NCBI RefSeq assembly: GCF_030538285.1
Contig: NZ_JAUNUG010000010.1
Span: 21,065 to 76,335 of the forward strand
Source: Corynebacterium sp.
GTDB lineage: Bacteria; Actinomycetota; Actinomycetes; Mycobacteriales; Mycobacteriaceae
Direction: 5' to 3'
Length of the DNA stretch: 55,271 bases
How positions within the stretch are numbered: position 1 is the stretch's first letter; the number at the start of each line of letters is the position of its first letter. The translations under genes and the position numbers were made by a program. Shown here one piece after another: positions 29,629-39,457 of the stretch. Below the pieces are notes generated by a model. That model saw only the letters and a program-made list of their open reading frames with translations. It did not search any database and was not told the origin of the DNA.

Positions 29629-31379
29629 GACTGCTCCTCCTCGGTGGGGGCTTCCGTGGCGGTCTGGACGGCGGGCCGCGGCTCGGGCAGCTGGTGGTCG
29701 CGGTTGCGGAGGGTATCCGAACCATCGTCCAGGCGCTGCTGATCAAGGGTGCGGCTCGGGATATCCGCGGTGGTGCCCAACACGGCGGAGCGGTAGATGT
29801 TCACATCCTGGGCACTCTCGGCGGCGCGTCCGGTTACACCGGCGATGGGGCCGGCGAGGACGGTGACGGCCAGGGAAGCGGCGATCAGCGTCGTGGTGGA
29901 GGCGACCATGCCGACGGGCATACGGCCGACATCATCACGCTCGACGAACTCGACTTCGTCGGTGACATCCGCCAGCGGTGCCGGACGGGCCATGGCGACG
30001 TTGCCCTCGGGGGCATCCTTGCGGTCGCGCCAGAAGCCCTTGGACCACACGAGCACCATGACGTAGAGGGTGAGCAGGGAGGTGACCACCGCGCCGCCGA
30101 TGAGCAGCCACGCCATGAAACCGCCGACATTGGCACCGGCCTCGATGAGGATGATCTTGCCCAGGAACCCGGAGAACGGCGGGATGCCACCCAGGTTGAG
30201 GGCGGGGATGATGTAGAGCACCGCGATGATGGGGGCGGTGTAGGCCAGGGAGCCGAGGCGTCGCAAAGAAGAGGTACCCGCCTGGCGTTCGATGAGGCCG
30301 ACGACGAGGAACAACGCGGTCTGCACGAGAATGTGGTGCACGGCGTAGAAGATCGCCCCGGACAGGCCCTGGGCGGAACCCAGCGCGATGCCGAAGATCA
30401 TGTAACCGATGTGGCTGACCAGGGTGAATGACAATAATCGTTTGATGTCGTTCTGCGCCATCGCGCCGAGGATACCCATGATCATTGTCGCCAGACCCAC
30501 CCACATGAGCAGGCCGTCGAGTGAGCCGTCGGTGAACACCACCGAGCGCATGCGGATGATCGAGTACACACCGACCTTGGTCAAAAGGCCCGCGAACACG
30601 GCGGTGACCAGCGAGGGGGCGGTGGGATAAGAGTCCGGCAGCCAGGCATCCAGCGGGAACACGGCGGCCTTGATGCCGAAGGCGACGAGCAGGGTGCCGA
30701 AGATGGCGGCGCGGGTGCCGGAGGGAACATCCTCCATGCGCAGGCCGATCTGCGCCAGGCTCACGGTGCCCACCGCGGCGTACACCATGGCCAGGGCGAA
30801 GAGGAAGATCATCGAGGAGACCATCGAGACCATGACGTAGGAGACACCGGCGCGCACACGCGAAGGCGAGGCGCCAAGAGTGAGCAGCACGTAGGAGGCG
30901 ACGAGGAAGACCTCGAAACCGACGTAGAGGTTGAACAGGTCACCGGCCAGGAAGGACATGTTCACGCCCATGCTCAGCAACATGTAGGTGGGCAGGAACA
31001 CGGCGACCGGTTCGTCCTTGCCGCCGTCACGGACACCCTGGCTGATGGCGTACCACATGACGCAGAACAGCACGACGGAGGAGACCGTGAGCATGACGGC
31101 GGACAGGCGGTCAGCGACGAGCGTGATGCCAATCGGTGCATCCCACCCGCCGAGCTGCACCGTCTGGATGCCCTCCAAGTCGACGACCATGACCATGGAG
31201 GCGGTCAGGCCGATGAGGACCAGCAGGGTGCCCAGTGCGATGGTGCGCTGGATGTGCGGGTGACGTCCCGCGAGCAGTGCCAGGGCCGCGGCCACCGCCG
31301 GCAGGATCACCGGCAGAGGGATGAGGAAAGGCATGTACGGCATCAATGTGTCAACGAAGGGGGTGATCGTCTCACTCAT
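29625..31379 (-). CDS. mnhD: Na+/H+ antiporter subunit MrpD/MnhD
   Basis: 584 residues, about fourteen helices, related to NuoM/NuoN of complex I. Typical parts: FLAGDLFNLYVGFEVFLVASYVLL, FGIKAAVFPLDAWLPDSYPTAPS (the conserved Lys-containing helix), MAQNDIKRLLSFTLVSHIGYM and GGIPPFSGFLGKI. The C-terminal about 100 residues are an unusual hydrophilic extension beyond the last helix. It overlaps mnhC by eight bases and mnhE by four. Confidence 0.92.
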   Translation of the reverse strand: MSETITPFVDTLMPYMPFLIPLPVILPAVAAALALLAGRHPHIQRTIALGTLLVLIGLTASMVMVVDLEGIQTVQLGGWDAPIGITLVADRLSAVMLTVSSVVLFCVMWYAISQGVRDGGKDEPVAVFLPTYMLLSMGVNMSFLAGDLFNLYVGFEVFLVASYVLLTLGASPSRVRAGVSYVMVSMVSSMIFLFALAMVYAAVGTVSLAQIGLRMEDVPSGTRAAIFGTLLVAFGIKAAVFPLDAWLPDSYPTAPSLVTAVFAGLLTKVGVYSIIRMRSVVFTDGSLDGLLMWVGLATMIMGILGAMAQNDIKRLLSFTLVSHIGYMIFGIALGSAQGLSGAIFYAVHHILVQTALFLVVGLIERQAGTSSLRRLGSLAYTAPIIAVLYIIPALNLGGIPPFSGFLGKIILIEAGANVGGFMAWLLIGGAVVTSLLTLYVMVLVWSKGFWRDRKDAPEGNVAMARPAPLADVTDEVEFVERDDVGRMPVGMVASTTTLIAASLAVTVLAGPIAGVTGRAAESAQDVNIYRSAVLGTTADIPSRTLDQQRLDDGSDTLRNRDHQLPEPRPAVQTATEAPTEEEQS

Positions 31380-31866
31380 CGACTTCTCCCTTCACCGGAG
31401 CTTCGAAGGACTTCGGGCCGAAGGCATCGCCCTCGGAGGTGACGCGACCGGTGTCCGGGTCGTCGGAGGCGTCATGGTCGGGTGCGGCGCTCGCCGTGGC
31501 GGGGCGCGCCGCGATGGCGGCATCCTCGAGGTCATCCTCGATGACATCCGCGGTGCGGTAGCGGTACTGGCGGTAGGCCAGGGTGAGGATGAACGCCGTC
31601 AACGCCATCGCGATGACGATCGCGGTGAGGATCATCGCCTGGGCGAGCGGGTCCGCGACCTGCTCGTCAGGATGCTGCAGGGAGGTGCGTCCCATGATCG
31701 GCGGGGCGCCGGCGGAGCCGCCCGCCTGCAGGATGAGCAGGTTGGCGCCGTTGCCGATGAGCATGATGCCGAGCATCATCTTCGTCATCGCACGGTCGAG
31801 CACGAGGTACACGCCCGCGGAGATGAGGGTTCCTGCTGCCAGCAGCAGGACGAGGTTGGCTACCAT
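31372..31866 (-). CDS. mnhC: Na+/H+ antiporter subunit MrpC/MnhC
   Basis: 164 residues. Three helices as in NuoK: LVLLLAAGTLISAGVYLVL, MMLGIMLIGNGANLLIL and LAQAMILTAIVIAMALTAFILTL (with the DPLAQAMILTAIVI signature). A hydrophilic, Asp/Ala-rich tail of about 55 residues follows, longer than in most MrpC proteins. It begins at the mnhA stop codon and overlaps mnhD. Confidence 0.9.
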   Translation of the reverse strand: MVANLVLLLAAGTLISAGVYLVLDRAMTKMMLGIMLIGNGANLLILQAGGSAGAPPIMGRTSLQHPDEQVADPLAQAMILTAIVIAMALTAFILTLAYRQYRYRTADVIEDDLEDAAIAARPATASAAPDHDASDDPDTGRVTSEGDAFGPKSFEAPVKGEVDE

Positions 31867-34809
31867 CTACTTGTCTCCTTCCGGGCTGGTGGTACTCATT
31901 GCTTTGCGACGCTCCGCCGCCCGCGCCATCGACCGTGCCCTATCGCGGGCCCGCTGCTTGCGCATCTCTTCCTCTTGGTCGAGCTGGCCGCCCAGGGACG
32001 ACAGGATGTGCATCATGAGGCCGACGACGATGAGGTAGACGCCGGCGTCGAAAAGCAATGCCGAAGGCATCGACATGTTGCCGATCAACGGCAGATCCAC
32101 CGAGTCGTACCACGACGTCAGCGGCGGATGGCCGAGGAACATCGGCCAGATCGCCGCGGCTGCCGAGAGGATGAGACCGGTGCCCAGGATTCGGCCCGAA
32201 TCGACTGGGAGCGCCTCCTCCAACTCCGCGCGACCACCCGCGACATAACGCAGGGTGAACGCGAGTGCAGCGACGAGGCCGCCGGCGAAACCACCGCCCG
32301 GGGCGTTGTGCCCGGCGAAGAAGAAGTACATCGACAGGGCCATCATCGACGGGAAGAGGATGCGGGTGGCCACATCGACCATGAGGGAACGGTTCTGCGC
32401 GCGCTCGGTCTCCACTCCGGCGGCCAGCCAGCGGCGGCCGGTGACGGTGAGGGTCGGGCGGCGGGAGGAACGGTTGAAGGAGCGGGTGCGGTAGATCAGC
32501 GAGGCCACACCGGTGGCCGCGATGACCAGCACTGACACCTCGCCGAAGGTATCCCAGGCACGCAGGTCGACGAGCAGGACGTTCACGGCATTCGCACCGT
32601 GGCCGATGTCCTGCGCCAGATCCGGCATGAACGTAGAGATCGGCACGTGGACGCGGGCGTTGATGGCGAACATCGCCACCACGGTCACCGACAGGCCTAC
32701 CGCCACCGACAGCCACGCGCGGATCCGGTTCGCCTTCGCCCCCGGGGACCACTCGGTGTTGGTCGGCAGCTTGCGCAAAACCAGCATGAAGATGACCATG
32801 AGGACCGTCTCCACCAGCGTCTGCGTCAGCGCCAGATCCGGGGCACCCTGCAGCGCGAAGATCACAGCCAGGGCGTAACCGGTGACACCCACGAGGATGA
32901 CACCCGAGAGGCGGTTGTCCATGCGGGTGGCGGTGATCGCCGCGACGATGATGATCGCCGAGGCCAACGCCTGCCACGGCGAATCCCACAGCACCATGCG
33001 TACATCGGGGCGCTCGCCGATGACGAGCACCACCATCGGCAACACGATGAGCACCGTGAAGATGATGCCCAGGTTCACTGCCAGCGAACCACGCTGGGTG
33101 GAAGCCGTCAGACGCAGGGAGATGGTGCGCAGGTAGTTCAGCACCGAATCGTAGGCGGCGTCCGCGGAACCCAGGGCGGGCTCCTCGAACTGCGCCTTGG
33201 CAATGAGGTTGCGCTGCCAGTGCAGTGCCAGACCACCGAAGATGATGACGATGGACAGCAGCAGCGGGATGGTGAACCCGTGCCACAGCGCCAGGTAGAT
33301 GCTCTCCTCGCCCGGGGCCAGCGGCAGGACATTGTCCAGGTGCGTGGTGATCGCGTTCGACAGCGGCAGCGGGTAGATGCCGAAACCGACGGTGCAGGCG
33401 GTGAGGATGAGCGGGGCGATCCACAGGGTCGGGCCGATCTTGTGCATCTTCGCCACCGCCTCCGAGGTGCCGCCCCCGGACGCATGGTCCGCGGGCTTCG
33501 TCGCGAACGCACCGTAGAGGAAACGCAGCGAATACGCCATGGTCAGCGCGGAGCCGAAGACGACGGCCACGAGCATGAGGTTGCGCGGCATACCCACCAG
33601 CAGCTCCTCCTGCATGACTGCTTCCAGGGTGGACTCCTTGGCCACGAAGCCGAACAGCGGAGGCATGCCCGCCATCGACAACGCAGAGATGAAGGCCAGC
33701 GTGGTGATGAAAGGCTGCTTTTTCCCCAGGCCGGAGAGCTTGCGCAGATCTCGGGTGCCGGCGGTGTGGTCGATCGCGCCGACGATCATGAACAGCGTCG
33801 CCTTGAACAGCGAGTGCGCGAACGTCAGGGCCAGGCCGGCCAGCATGGCCTCCCGGGAGCCGACAGCCACCACCGCGGTGATGAAACCCAGCTGCGAGAC
33901 CGTGCCGTATGCCAGAACCAGCTTGAGATCCTTCTGGCGCAGCGCCATCCAACCGGCCATGAGCATGGTGAACAGGCCCAGCGGGATGACCACCAGGTGC
34001 CAGGTGGTGACGACGTTGAAATCGGGGGCCAGTCGCGCGACCAGGTAGATGCCGGCCTTCACCATCGCCGCGGAGTGCAGGTAGGCGGAGACCGGGGTGG
34101 GAGCGGCCATGGCACCCGGCAGCCAGAAATGGCCCGGGGCGATCGCCGACTTGGTCAGCGCACCCGCCAGGATGAGCACGATAGCGGCCGTGATGTGCGG
34201 GGTGCCCGCGACCTCGGTGAAGGCCGTGATCTCCGACAGGCGCCAAATGCCCGTCTGGCGGCCCAGCAGGATAATGCCCACCAGCATGGCCAGGCCACCG
34301 AGGGTGGTGACCATGAGGGCCTGCCCCGCGGAACGGCGCGAAGAGGCGCGCTCACCGTAGTAGCCCACCAGCAGGAAGGACAGTACCGAGGTGATCTCCC
34401 AGAAGATGTACATCAACAGGAAATTGTCCGAGGTGACCAGGCCGAACATGGCCATGGCGAAGGCCACCATCTGGGCACCGAAGATCGACAGGCGGCGTGG
34501 GTTCGAGTCGAAGTATCCCCAGCAGTAGAACAGCACGAGGGCGCCGACGCCGAGGATGATGAGACTGAACAAGCCCGCGAGGGAATCGAGACGGAACTCG
34601 AGGTTCAGGTGCGCCGCCGGCATCCACTCCATGGCGAACGTCAGGGCGCCGTTGTCGGCGAACGTGCCGGAGGTAAACAGGGAGAGCACCCAGAAGAAAC
34701 CCGCGGCCGGGACGAGTGCGAGCAGCCCGAAGGCGGCGCGACCCATGGCGCGGATGAGGATGGGGGCGACCAAGGAGGCGATGGTCAGGGCAACCAGAAG
34801 TAACAGCAC
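31867..34809 (-). CDS. mnhA: Na+/H+ antiporter subunit MrpA fused to MrpB (MnhA/MnhB)
   Basis: 980 residues from GTG 34809, with AAGGGG upstream; the frame runs on to 35046 but that part has no membrane or family features. The NuoL-like N-terminal half shows ILRAMGRAAFGLLALVPAAGFFW-type helices, SNRRLSIFGAQMVAFAMAMFGLVTSDNF-like region, LTKSAIAPGHFWLPGAMAAPTPVSAYLHSA and FVAKESTLEAVM. The C-terminal 150 residues are MrpB-like: RSLMVDVATRILFPSMMALSMYFFFAGHNAPGGGFAGGL. The operon has no separate mnhB, so subunits A and B are fused, as in other actinobacteria. First gene of mnhA-C-D-E-F-G, the multisubunit cation/proton antiporter for alkali and salt stress. Confidence 0.92.
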   Translation of the reverse strand: MLLLLVALTIASLVAPILIRAMGRAAFGLLALVPAAGFFWVLSLFTSGTFADNGALTFAMEWMPAAHLNLEFRLDSLAGLFSLIILGVGALVLFYCWGYFDSNPRRLSIFGAQMVAFAMAMFGLVTSDNFLLMYIFWEITSVLSFLLVGYYGERASSRRSAGQALMVTTLGGLAMLVGIILLGRQTGIWRLSEITAFTEVAGTPHITAAIVLILAGALTKSAIAPGHFWLPGAMAAPTPVSAYLHSAAMVKAGIYLVARLAPDFNVVTTWHLVVIPLGLFTMLMAGWMALRQKDLKLVLAYGTVSQLGFITAVVAVGSREAMLAGLALTFAHSLFKATLFMIVGAIDHTAGTRDLRKLSGLGKKQPFITTLAFISALSMAGMPPLFGFVAKESTLEAVMQEELLVGMPRNLMLVAVVFGSALTMAYSLRFLYGAFATKPADHASGGGTSEAVAKMHKIGPTLWIAPLILTACTVGFGIYPLPLSNAITTHLDNVLPLAPGEESIYLALWHGFTIPLLLSIVIIFGGLALHWQRNLIAKAQFEEPALGSADAAYDSVLNYLRTISLRLTASTQRGSLAVNLGIIFTVLIVLPMVVLVIGERPDVRMVLWDSPWQALASAIIIVAAITATRMDNRLSGVILVGVTGYALAVIFALQGAPDLALTQTLVETVLMVIFMLVLRKLPTNTEWSPGAKANRIRAWLSVAVGLSVTVVAMFAINARVHVPISTFMPDLAQDIGHGANAVNVLLVDLRAWDTFGEVSVLVIAATGVASLIYRTRSFNRSSRRPTLTVTGRRWLAAGVETERAQNRSLMVDVATRILFPSMMALSMYFFFAGHNAPGGGFAGGLVAALAFTLRYVAGGRAELEEALPVDSGRILGTGLILSAAAAIWPMFLGHPPLTSWYDSVDLPLIGNMSMPSALLFDAGVYLIVVGLMMHILSSLGGQLDQEEEMRKQRARDRARSMARAAERRKAMSTTSPEGDK

Positions 34810-35062
34810 GTCGGCGTTGTTCCCCTTCGCTGGTGGCGGGCAGGACAAAGCGCGGACCACGCGTCCCGGTTGTTGTCGTCGCCAACGTGCGTGCGGCCCC
34901 CAGCGGCACTGAGAAACACCCATCAATAAGGCGGCGTCGATAGGCGGCGCGGCCAACGTTAAGACAGTGTATATGAAGGCTGTATATATGGCCTTGTTGC
35001 GCTGCTCACGGGGGCACCTTCGGACATTAATGGGCGGGGTGGGCAAGTGCCGCCCCTGGCCT

Positions 35063-35156
35063 CCTTCGGCGTTCCCACGTGCATTTGGGCGGCCCTATTC
35101 CGCGACCTGGGGAAAAGGCGGTGCCCCGATAAAGGTACGTGGGAACACCGTGGGGA
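35063..35156 (+). repeat. 94-bp palindromic repeat, copy 3 (diverged)
   Basis: Arms CGGCGTTCCCACGTGCATTT and, at the right, ACGTGGGAACACCG flank a centre with the shared core GCGACCTGGGGAAAA. Same orientation as copy 2 but clearly more diverged and without a nuclease-fold gene beside it. It lies upstream of the Mrp promoter region. Confidence 0.65.
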
Positions 35157-35165
35157 GTGGCATAA

Positions 35166-35196
35166 GGAAAACTCCCCGCCACAGGGGGCGGGGAGT
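35166..35196 (-). terminator. Rho-independent terminator of the LeuA-domain gene
   Basis: On the minus strand a perfect 10-bp stem (ACTCCCCGCC / GGCGGGGAGT) with a 6-base loop is followed by TTTTCC, 12 bases beyond the stop codon. Confidence 0.85.
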
Positions 35197-35208
35197 GTCT
35201 GCGGAAGG

Positions 35209-35730
35209 CTAGCCGTAGATACGCTGCGCGCCCGAGGCCAGGGCGGCGGCGATGGAGGCCTCGTTGGTGGCGCCGAAGCCCATGGCCCAGGCGGTGCGGT
35301 TCTCGTTGTTCTGGTGGGCGACCTTGACGAAGGTGACGGTGGCCTCGAAGAGCTCGGTCTGGTGGAAGGCCAGGATCTCGACGTGGCGGCCAGCGTCGGC
35401 CAGCAGGTGGGAGGCGGCGGAGGTTGGGCCCATGGCGGTGATGTCGTGGGTGGAGGTGATCGGCTGCTCGGTCTTGGAGGTGCGGATCATCTCGGCGACG
35501 AAGTGCTGCTGACCGCCGCGGCCGCGGGTGGCCTCCAGGTGGGCGATGCGGATATCGGCGGCAGGGGCGTAGGTGGCGATGAACAGGGGCCAGGCCATGC
35601 CGGCGGCCTCATCACGCATACCGCGGGGCAGACGATGATCGTCGCCGAAGCGCGCGGTGAAGGGATCCTGCTGGATGTCAGCGGAAGCGTAGGTGGAGGT
35701 GGTGACGGGTGCGAAAGTAGCGTTGTACAT
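35209..35730 (-). CDS. Stand-alone 2-isopropylmalate synthase (LeuA) regulatory-domain-like protein
   Basis: 173 residues from ATG 35730, with AAAGGA seven bases upstream. The C-terminal half resembles the allosteric (leucine-binding, dimerisation) domain of LeuA: AMGPTSAASHLLADAGRHVEILAFHQTE, EATVTFVKVAHQNNENRTAWAMGFGATNEASIAAALASGAQR, equivalent to the GNGPVDA...V.L..Y...A...V......GVG...DIV.AS..A pattern. No catalytic TIM-barrel is present, so it is a free regulatory domain. It could bind a branched-chain amino acid or pair with LeuA; this is inference. It forms its own transcription unit, with a promoter, a possible leader peptide and hairpin upstream and a strong terminator downstream. 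Confidence 0.6.
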   Translation of the reverse strand: MYNATFAPVTTSTYASADIQQDPFTARFGDDHRLPRGMRDEAAGMAWPLFIATYAPAADIRIAHLEATRGRGGQQHFVAEMIRTSKTEQPITSTHDITAMGPTSAASHLLADAGRHVEILAFHQTELFEATVTFVKVAHQNNENRTAWAMGFGATNEASIAAALASGAQRIYG

Positions 35731-35819
35731 GATGCGGTCCTTTAAAGATTCTTCGGGAAGGAAGTGATTGTTTTTAAGTGGACCGACTCTTCAGCGGCGG
35801 AAAAAGCTTAACGACTACT

Positions 35820-35861
35820 ACCCCAGGGTGCGGGGAGTCAGTCCCTAGCCCGCACTGGGGT
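35820..35861 (-). promoter_or_regulatory. Candidate attenuator hairpin in the leader of the LeuA-domain gene
   Basis: On the minus strand ACCCCAGTGCGGG pairs with CCCGCACCCTGGGGT (two-base bulge). The leader peptide stop codon lies in its loop side. A smaller stem, GTAGC/GCTAC, precedes it, and GGCTAC..ACCCC could instead pair with GGGGTAGTAGTC just downstream, giving a mutually exclusive fold. A CTTTTT run follows about 16 bases later. Confidence 0.4.
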
Positions 35862-35907
35862 TCGTAGCCTCGGCTACTAGCTGAAGATCGATGTTGGTGT
35901 ACGTCAC
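35845..35907 (-). CDS. Putative 20-residue leaderless leader peptide
   Basis: GTG at 35907 opens a 20-codon frame reading MTYTNIDLQLVAEATNPSAG and ending in TAG. The GTG lies seven bases after a good -10 box, the position of a transcription start, so translation would be leaderless, which is common in corynebacteria. It contains the codons CTT-CAG-CTA-GTA (Leu, Gln, Leu, Val); CTT and CTA are rare in this GC-rich sequence. The last six codons lie in the arm of a strong hairpin. This is attenuator-like geometry, but no expression evidence can be given. Confidence 0.35.
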   Translation of the reverse strand: MTYTNIDLQLVAEATNPSAG

Positions 35908-35914
35908 GTCGATG

Positions 35915-35943
35915 ACTTTATGACGTGGCTCACCACTTTGCAA
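35915..35943 (-). promoter_or_regulatory. Promoter of the LeuA-domain gene
   Basis: On the minus strand -35 TTGCAA (35943-35938) and -10 TAAAGT (35920-35915) are separated by exactly 17 bases, a good sigma-A-type match. It lies just beyond the dipeptidase stop, so the LeuA-domain gene is transcribed independently. Confidence 0.6.
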
Positions 35944-35978
35944 CCCGTTCACCCAAATTAACCTCCCGTTCACCCCCC

Positions 35979-37313
35979 TTATCGGCCCCAGGCCTGCAGG
36001 AATGCCGCTTCCGCCACCGCCACGTTCATGATCTCGGTGGGGTCGACGGACTCGTCGGGGGAGTGGATGGTGCACTGCGGCTCTTCGACACCGAACAAAG
36101 CGATCTCGGCCTCCGGGAAGGTCTCCTGCAGGGCGAGGGTGAGGGGGATAGAGCCGCCGGAACCCAGCGCCACCGCATCCTCGGCACCGTAGGCATCCGC
36201 CAGGCACCTCCGCAGCAATGCGAGCGCCGGGCCGGAGGGGTCGGTGGAAAACGGCTGGTTCTTCTCCGCCACGTCGACGGTGATGTGCGCGCCCCACGGG
36301 GTGTGGGCCTTAAGGTGTGCGACCAACTTCTCCATGACGTCGTCGGCGTCCAGGCCCGCGGGCACGCGCACGTTGAGTTTGGCCTGCGCGGTGGCGGGTA
36401 CGGCGTTGACGGCCTCGTCCACCGGGGTGGAGGTGAAGCCGGTGACGGTGACCGCGGGCCGCGCCCACACCATGTCGGCCGGGGCGTCTGCGGATGTGCC
36501 CATGATATCGGTGCCTTCGAGCATGCTGGCCTCGCGGCGGAAGTCCTCCGGGGGATAGGGCTCGCCTTCCCATTTCCGCAGGCAGTCGACGCCGTCGATC
36601 ACCGTGCGGCCGTGCTCGTCACGCAGGGAGTCCAGCACGCGCATCAGCGCGGCGACGGCGTCCGGGGCGGCGCCGCCGAACTGCCCGGAGTGCAGCGGGG
36701 TGCGCAGGGTGTCCATGGTGACCACGACCTGGCCGCCGCCGCGCAGGGAGGTGGTCAGGGTGGGCACGCCGACGGCGGCGTTGCCGGAGTCGGCGATGAG
36801 GATGGCGTCGGCGCGGAAGAGTTCCGGCTGGGTCTGCAGCAGGTGGTCCAGGCCCTCTCCGCCGCACTCCTCGGAACCCTCGACCAGCACGATCAGCCCC
36901 AGCTCCGTGCCGCCGTTGGCTTCCAGCGCGCGCAGTGCGGCCAGGTGCATGACGAGGTTGCCCTTGCAGTCGGCGGCGCCGCGGCCGTACCAGCGGCCGT
37001 CGCGTTCGGTGAGTTCGAAGGGCGGGGAGGTCCACAGGCCGTGGTCCCCGGCGGGCACCACGTCGTGGTGGGAGTAGAGGAGAACGGTCGGCATCCCGGG
37101 AGCTGCTTCCCGACGCCCGATCACCGCCGTCGATCCATCGACGGTGTCGTGGGTGGTGACGTTGAGGCCGGCGTCGATAAGCGCCTGTTCGGTCCAGGAC
37201 GCGGCGCCGGGCGCATCGGGTGCGCCGTGGACGGAGTCGAAAGCCACGATCTCCTGGAGGTCCCGGAAGATGCGGTCGCGCTGTCCTTCTATATGGGTGC
37301 GGAGTTCATTCAT
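35979..37313 (-). CDS. M20 family dipeptidase/peptidase
   Basis: 444 residues from ATG 37313 ([16 protein letters not shown]). Zinc-site elements of the M20 family: [12 protein letters not shown] (His and Asp), [17 protein letters not shown] (bridging Asp), [13 protein letters not shown] (general-base Glu and ligand Glu), [11 protein letters not shown] (Asp) and TIHSPDESV near the end (His). The dimerisation domain lies between, with [10 protein letters not shown]. It is a cytoplasmic metallopeptidase of the PepV/CNDP-like group; the substrate is probably a dipeptide. It is divergent from groEL2. Confidence 0.88.
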   Translation of the reverse strand: MNELRTHIEGQRDRIFRDLQEIVAFDSVHGAPDAPGAASWTEQALIDAGLNVTTHDTVDGSTAVIGRREAAPGMPTVLLYSHHDVVPAGDHGLWTSPPFELTERDGRWYGRGAADCKGNLVMHLAALRALEANGGTELGLIVLVEGSEECGGEGLDHLLQTQPELFRADAILIADSGNAAVGVPTLTTSLRGGGQVVVTMDTLRTPLHSGQFGGAAPDAVAALMRVLDSLRDEHGRTVIDGVDCLRKWEGEPYPPEDFRREASMLEGTDIMGTSADAPADMVWARPAVTVTGFTSTPVDEAVNAVPATAQAKLNVRVPAGLDADDVMEKLVAHLKAHTPWGAHITVDVAEKNQPFSTDPSGPALALLRRCLADAYGAEDAVALGSGGSIPLTLALQETFPEAEIALFGVEEPQCTIHSPDESVDPTEIMNVAVAEAAFLQAWGR

Positions 37314-37333
37314 GGCAACCACGTTACCGACGC

Positions 37334-37360
37334 CTTGCACTCGCCCGCCTCGACTGCTAA
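37334..37360 (+). promoter_or_regulatory. CIRCE-like HrcA operator 1 upstream of groEL2
   Basis: CTTGCACTC-N9-GACTGCTAA matches TTAGCACTC-N9-GAGTGCTAA at 15 of 18 positions, with the correct 9-base spacer. Confidence 0.55.
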
Positions 37361-37367
37361 AAACGGG

Positions 37368-37394
37368 TTAGCACTCAAAACGAATGAGTGCCAG
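37368..37394 (+). promoter_or_regulatory. CIRCE HrcA operator 2 upstream of groEL2
   Basis: TTAGCACTC-N9-GAGTGCCAG matches CIRCE at 16 of 18 positions with a perfect left arm. It lies seven bases after operator 1 and about 115 bases before the groEL2 start. HrcA repression with heat release is expected. Confidence 0.8.
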
Positions 37395-37493
37395 AAATCG
37401 TCTTCAGCGGGTGAGGTTGGTTCACACTCACCGACCGTGCCGTCGCGGGCGCCTGTTGAAGGGCAGACGTGAGTGACGTCCTCATATCTATAA

Positions 37494-39152
<1,659 letters not shown>

Positions 39153-39168
39153 GAAGCTACTTATCGAC

Positions 39169-39198
39169 GCCCCGTTTCCCTCGGAAACGGGGCGTTTC
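39169..39198 (+). terminator. Rho-independent terminator of groEL2
   Basis: An 11-bp perfect stem, GCCCCGTTTCC / GGAAACGGGGC, with loop CTC is followed by GTTTCCCC, 17 bases after the stop. A near copy of the iterated motif (CTTATCGACGCC, 39160-39171) runs into its left arm. Confidence 0.85.
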
Positions 39199-39353
39199 CC
39201 CTATTCGGGGGTAGTGGGACATTGCCCCCACTCATGGTGTGGGCGCTACATCGGGAAGGGTGCGGGGCGTGTTACGGGGGCCGCATGCTGTTAACCCGTT
39301 ATTAACCCGTAACATCCCGTTTCTGCAGGTCGCCACCAATGACCAGCAATAAC

Positions 39354-39369
39354 TGTGATGAAAGGCACA
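39354..39369 (+). promoter_or_regulatory. Candidate GlxR (CRP-type) site upstream of porH
   Basis: TGTGATGAAAGGCACA matches TGTGA-N6-TCACA at nine of ten defined positions. It lies about 55 bases upstream of the -35 box, a position that could suit activation. Confidence 0.45.
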
Positions 39370-39423
39370 ATGGGTAACTGGGGAGTCACGGATTTCTCTT
39401 CAAATGGAAACGGGGGTTATCGC

Positions 39424-39457
39424 TTGACGACAGCGGAAGATGTGCAAGAATATCTTC
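39424..39457 (+). promoter_or_regulatory. porH promoter with an overlapping inverted repeat
   Basis: -35 TTGACG at 39424 and a -10 in AAGAATAT (about 39446-39453), spacer 16-18. The inverted repeat GAAGAT (39436-39441) ... ATCTTC (39452-39457) straddles the -10 and could be an operator. Confidence 0.5.

Larger units (their letters stand above)
34810..35208. promoter_or_regulatory. 399-bp region upstream of the Mrp operon
   Basis: I see no supported gene. On the minus strand two AT-rich boxes (ATATATACA and CATATACACTG, near 34963-34985) stand out in a GC-rich region and are candidate -10 elements for mnhA. A one-mismatch copy of the iterated motif (GGCGTCGATAGGC) lies near 34933. The upstream half holds repeat copy 3 and the terminator of the LeuA-domain gene. 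Confidence 0.4.

Noticed and set aside
32599-34803. A 734-codon open frame on the plus strand
   Set aside because: Antisense to mnhA, composed of repetitive Asp/His/Arg/Gln sequence without family features.
34810-35046. An N-terminal extension of MnhA by about 79 residues up to 35046
   Set aside because: The extra part has Arg/Pro-rich, non-membrane sequence, crosses the likely promoter and has no family counterpart; GTG 34809 starts at the first real helix.
39339-39377. A 12-residue frame upstream of porH as another small porin gene
   Set aside because: No ribosome site, no amphipathic pattern, and it overlaps the GlxR-like site.
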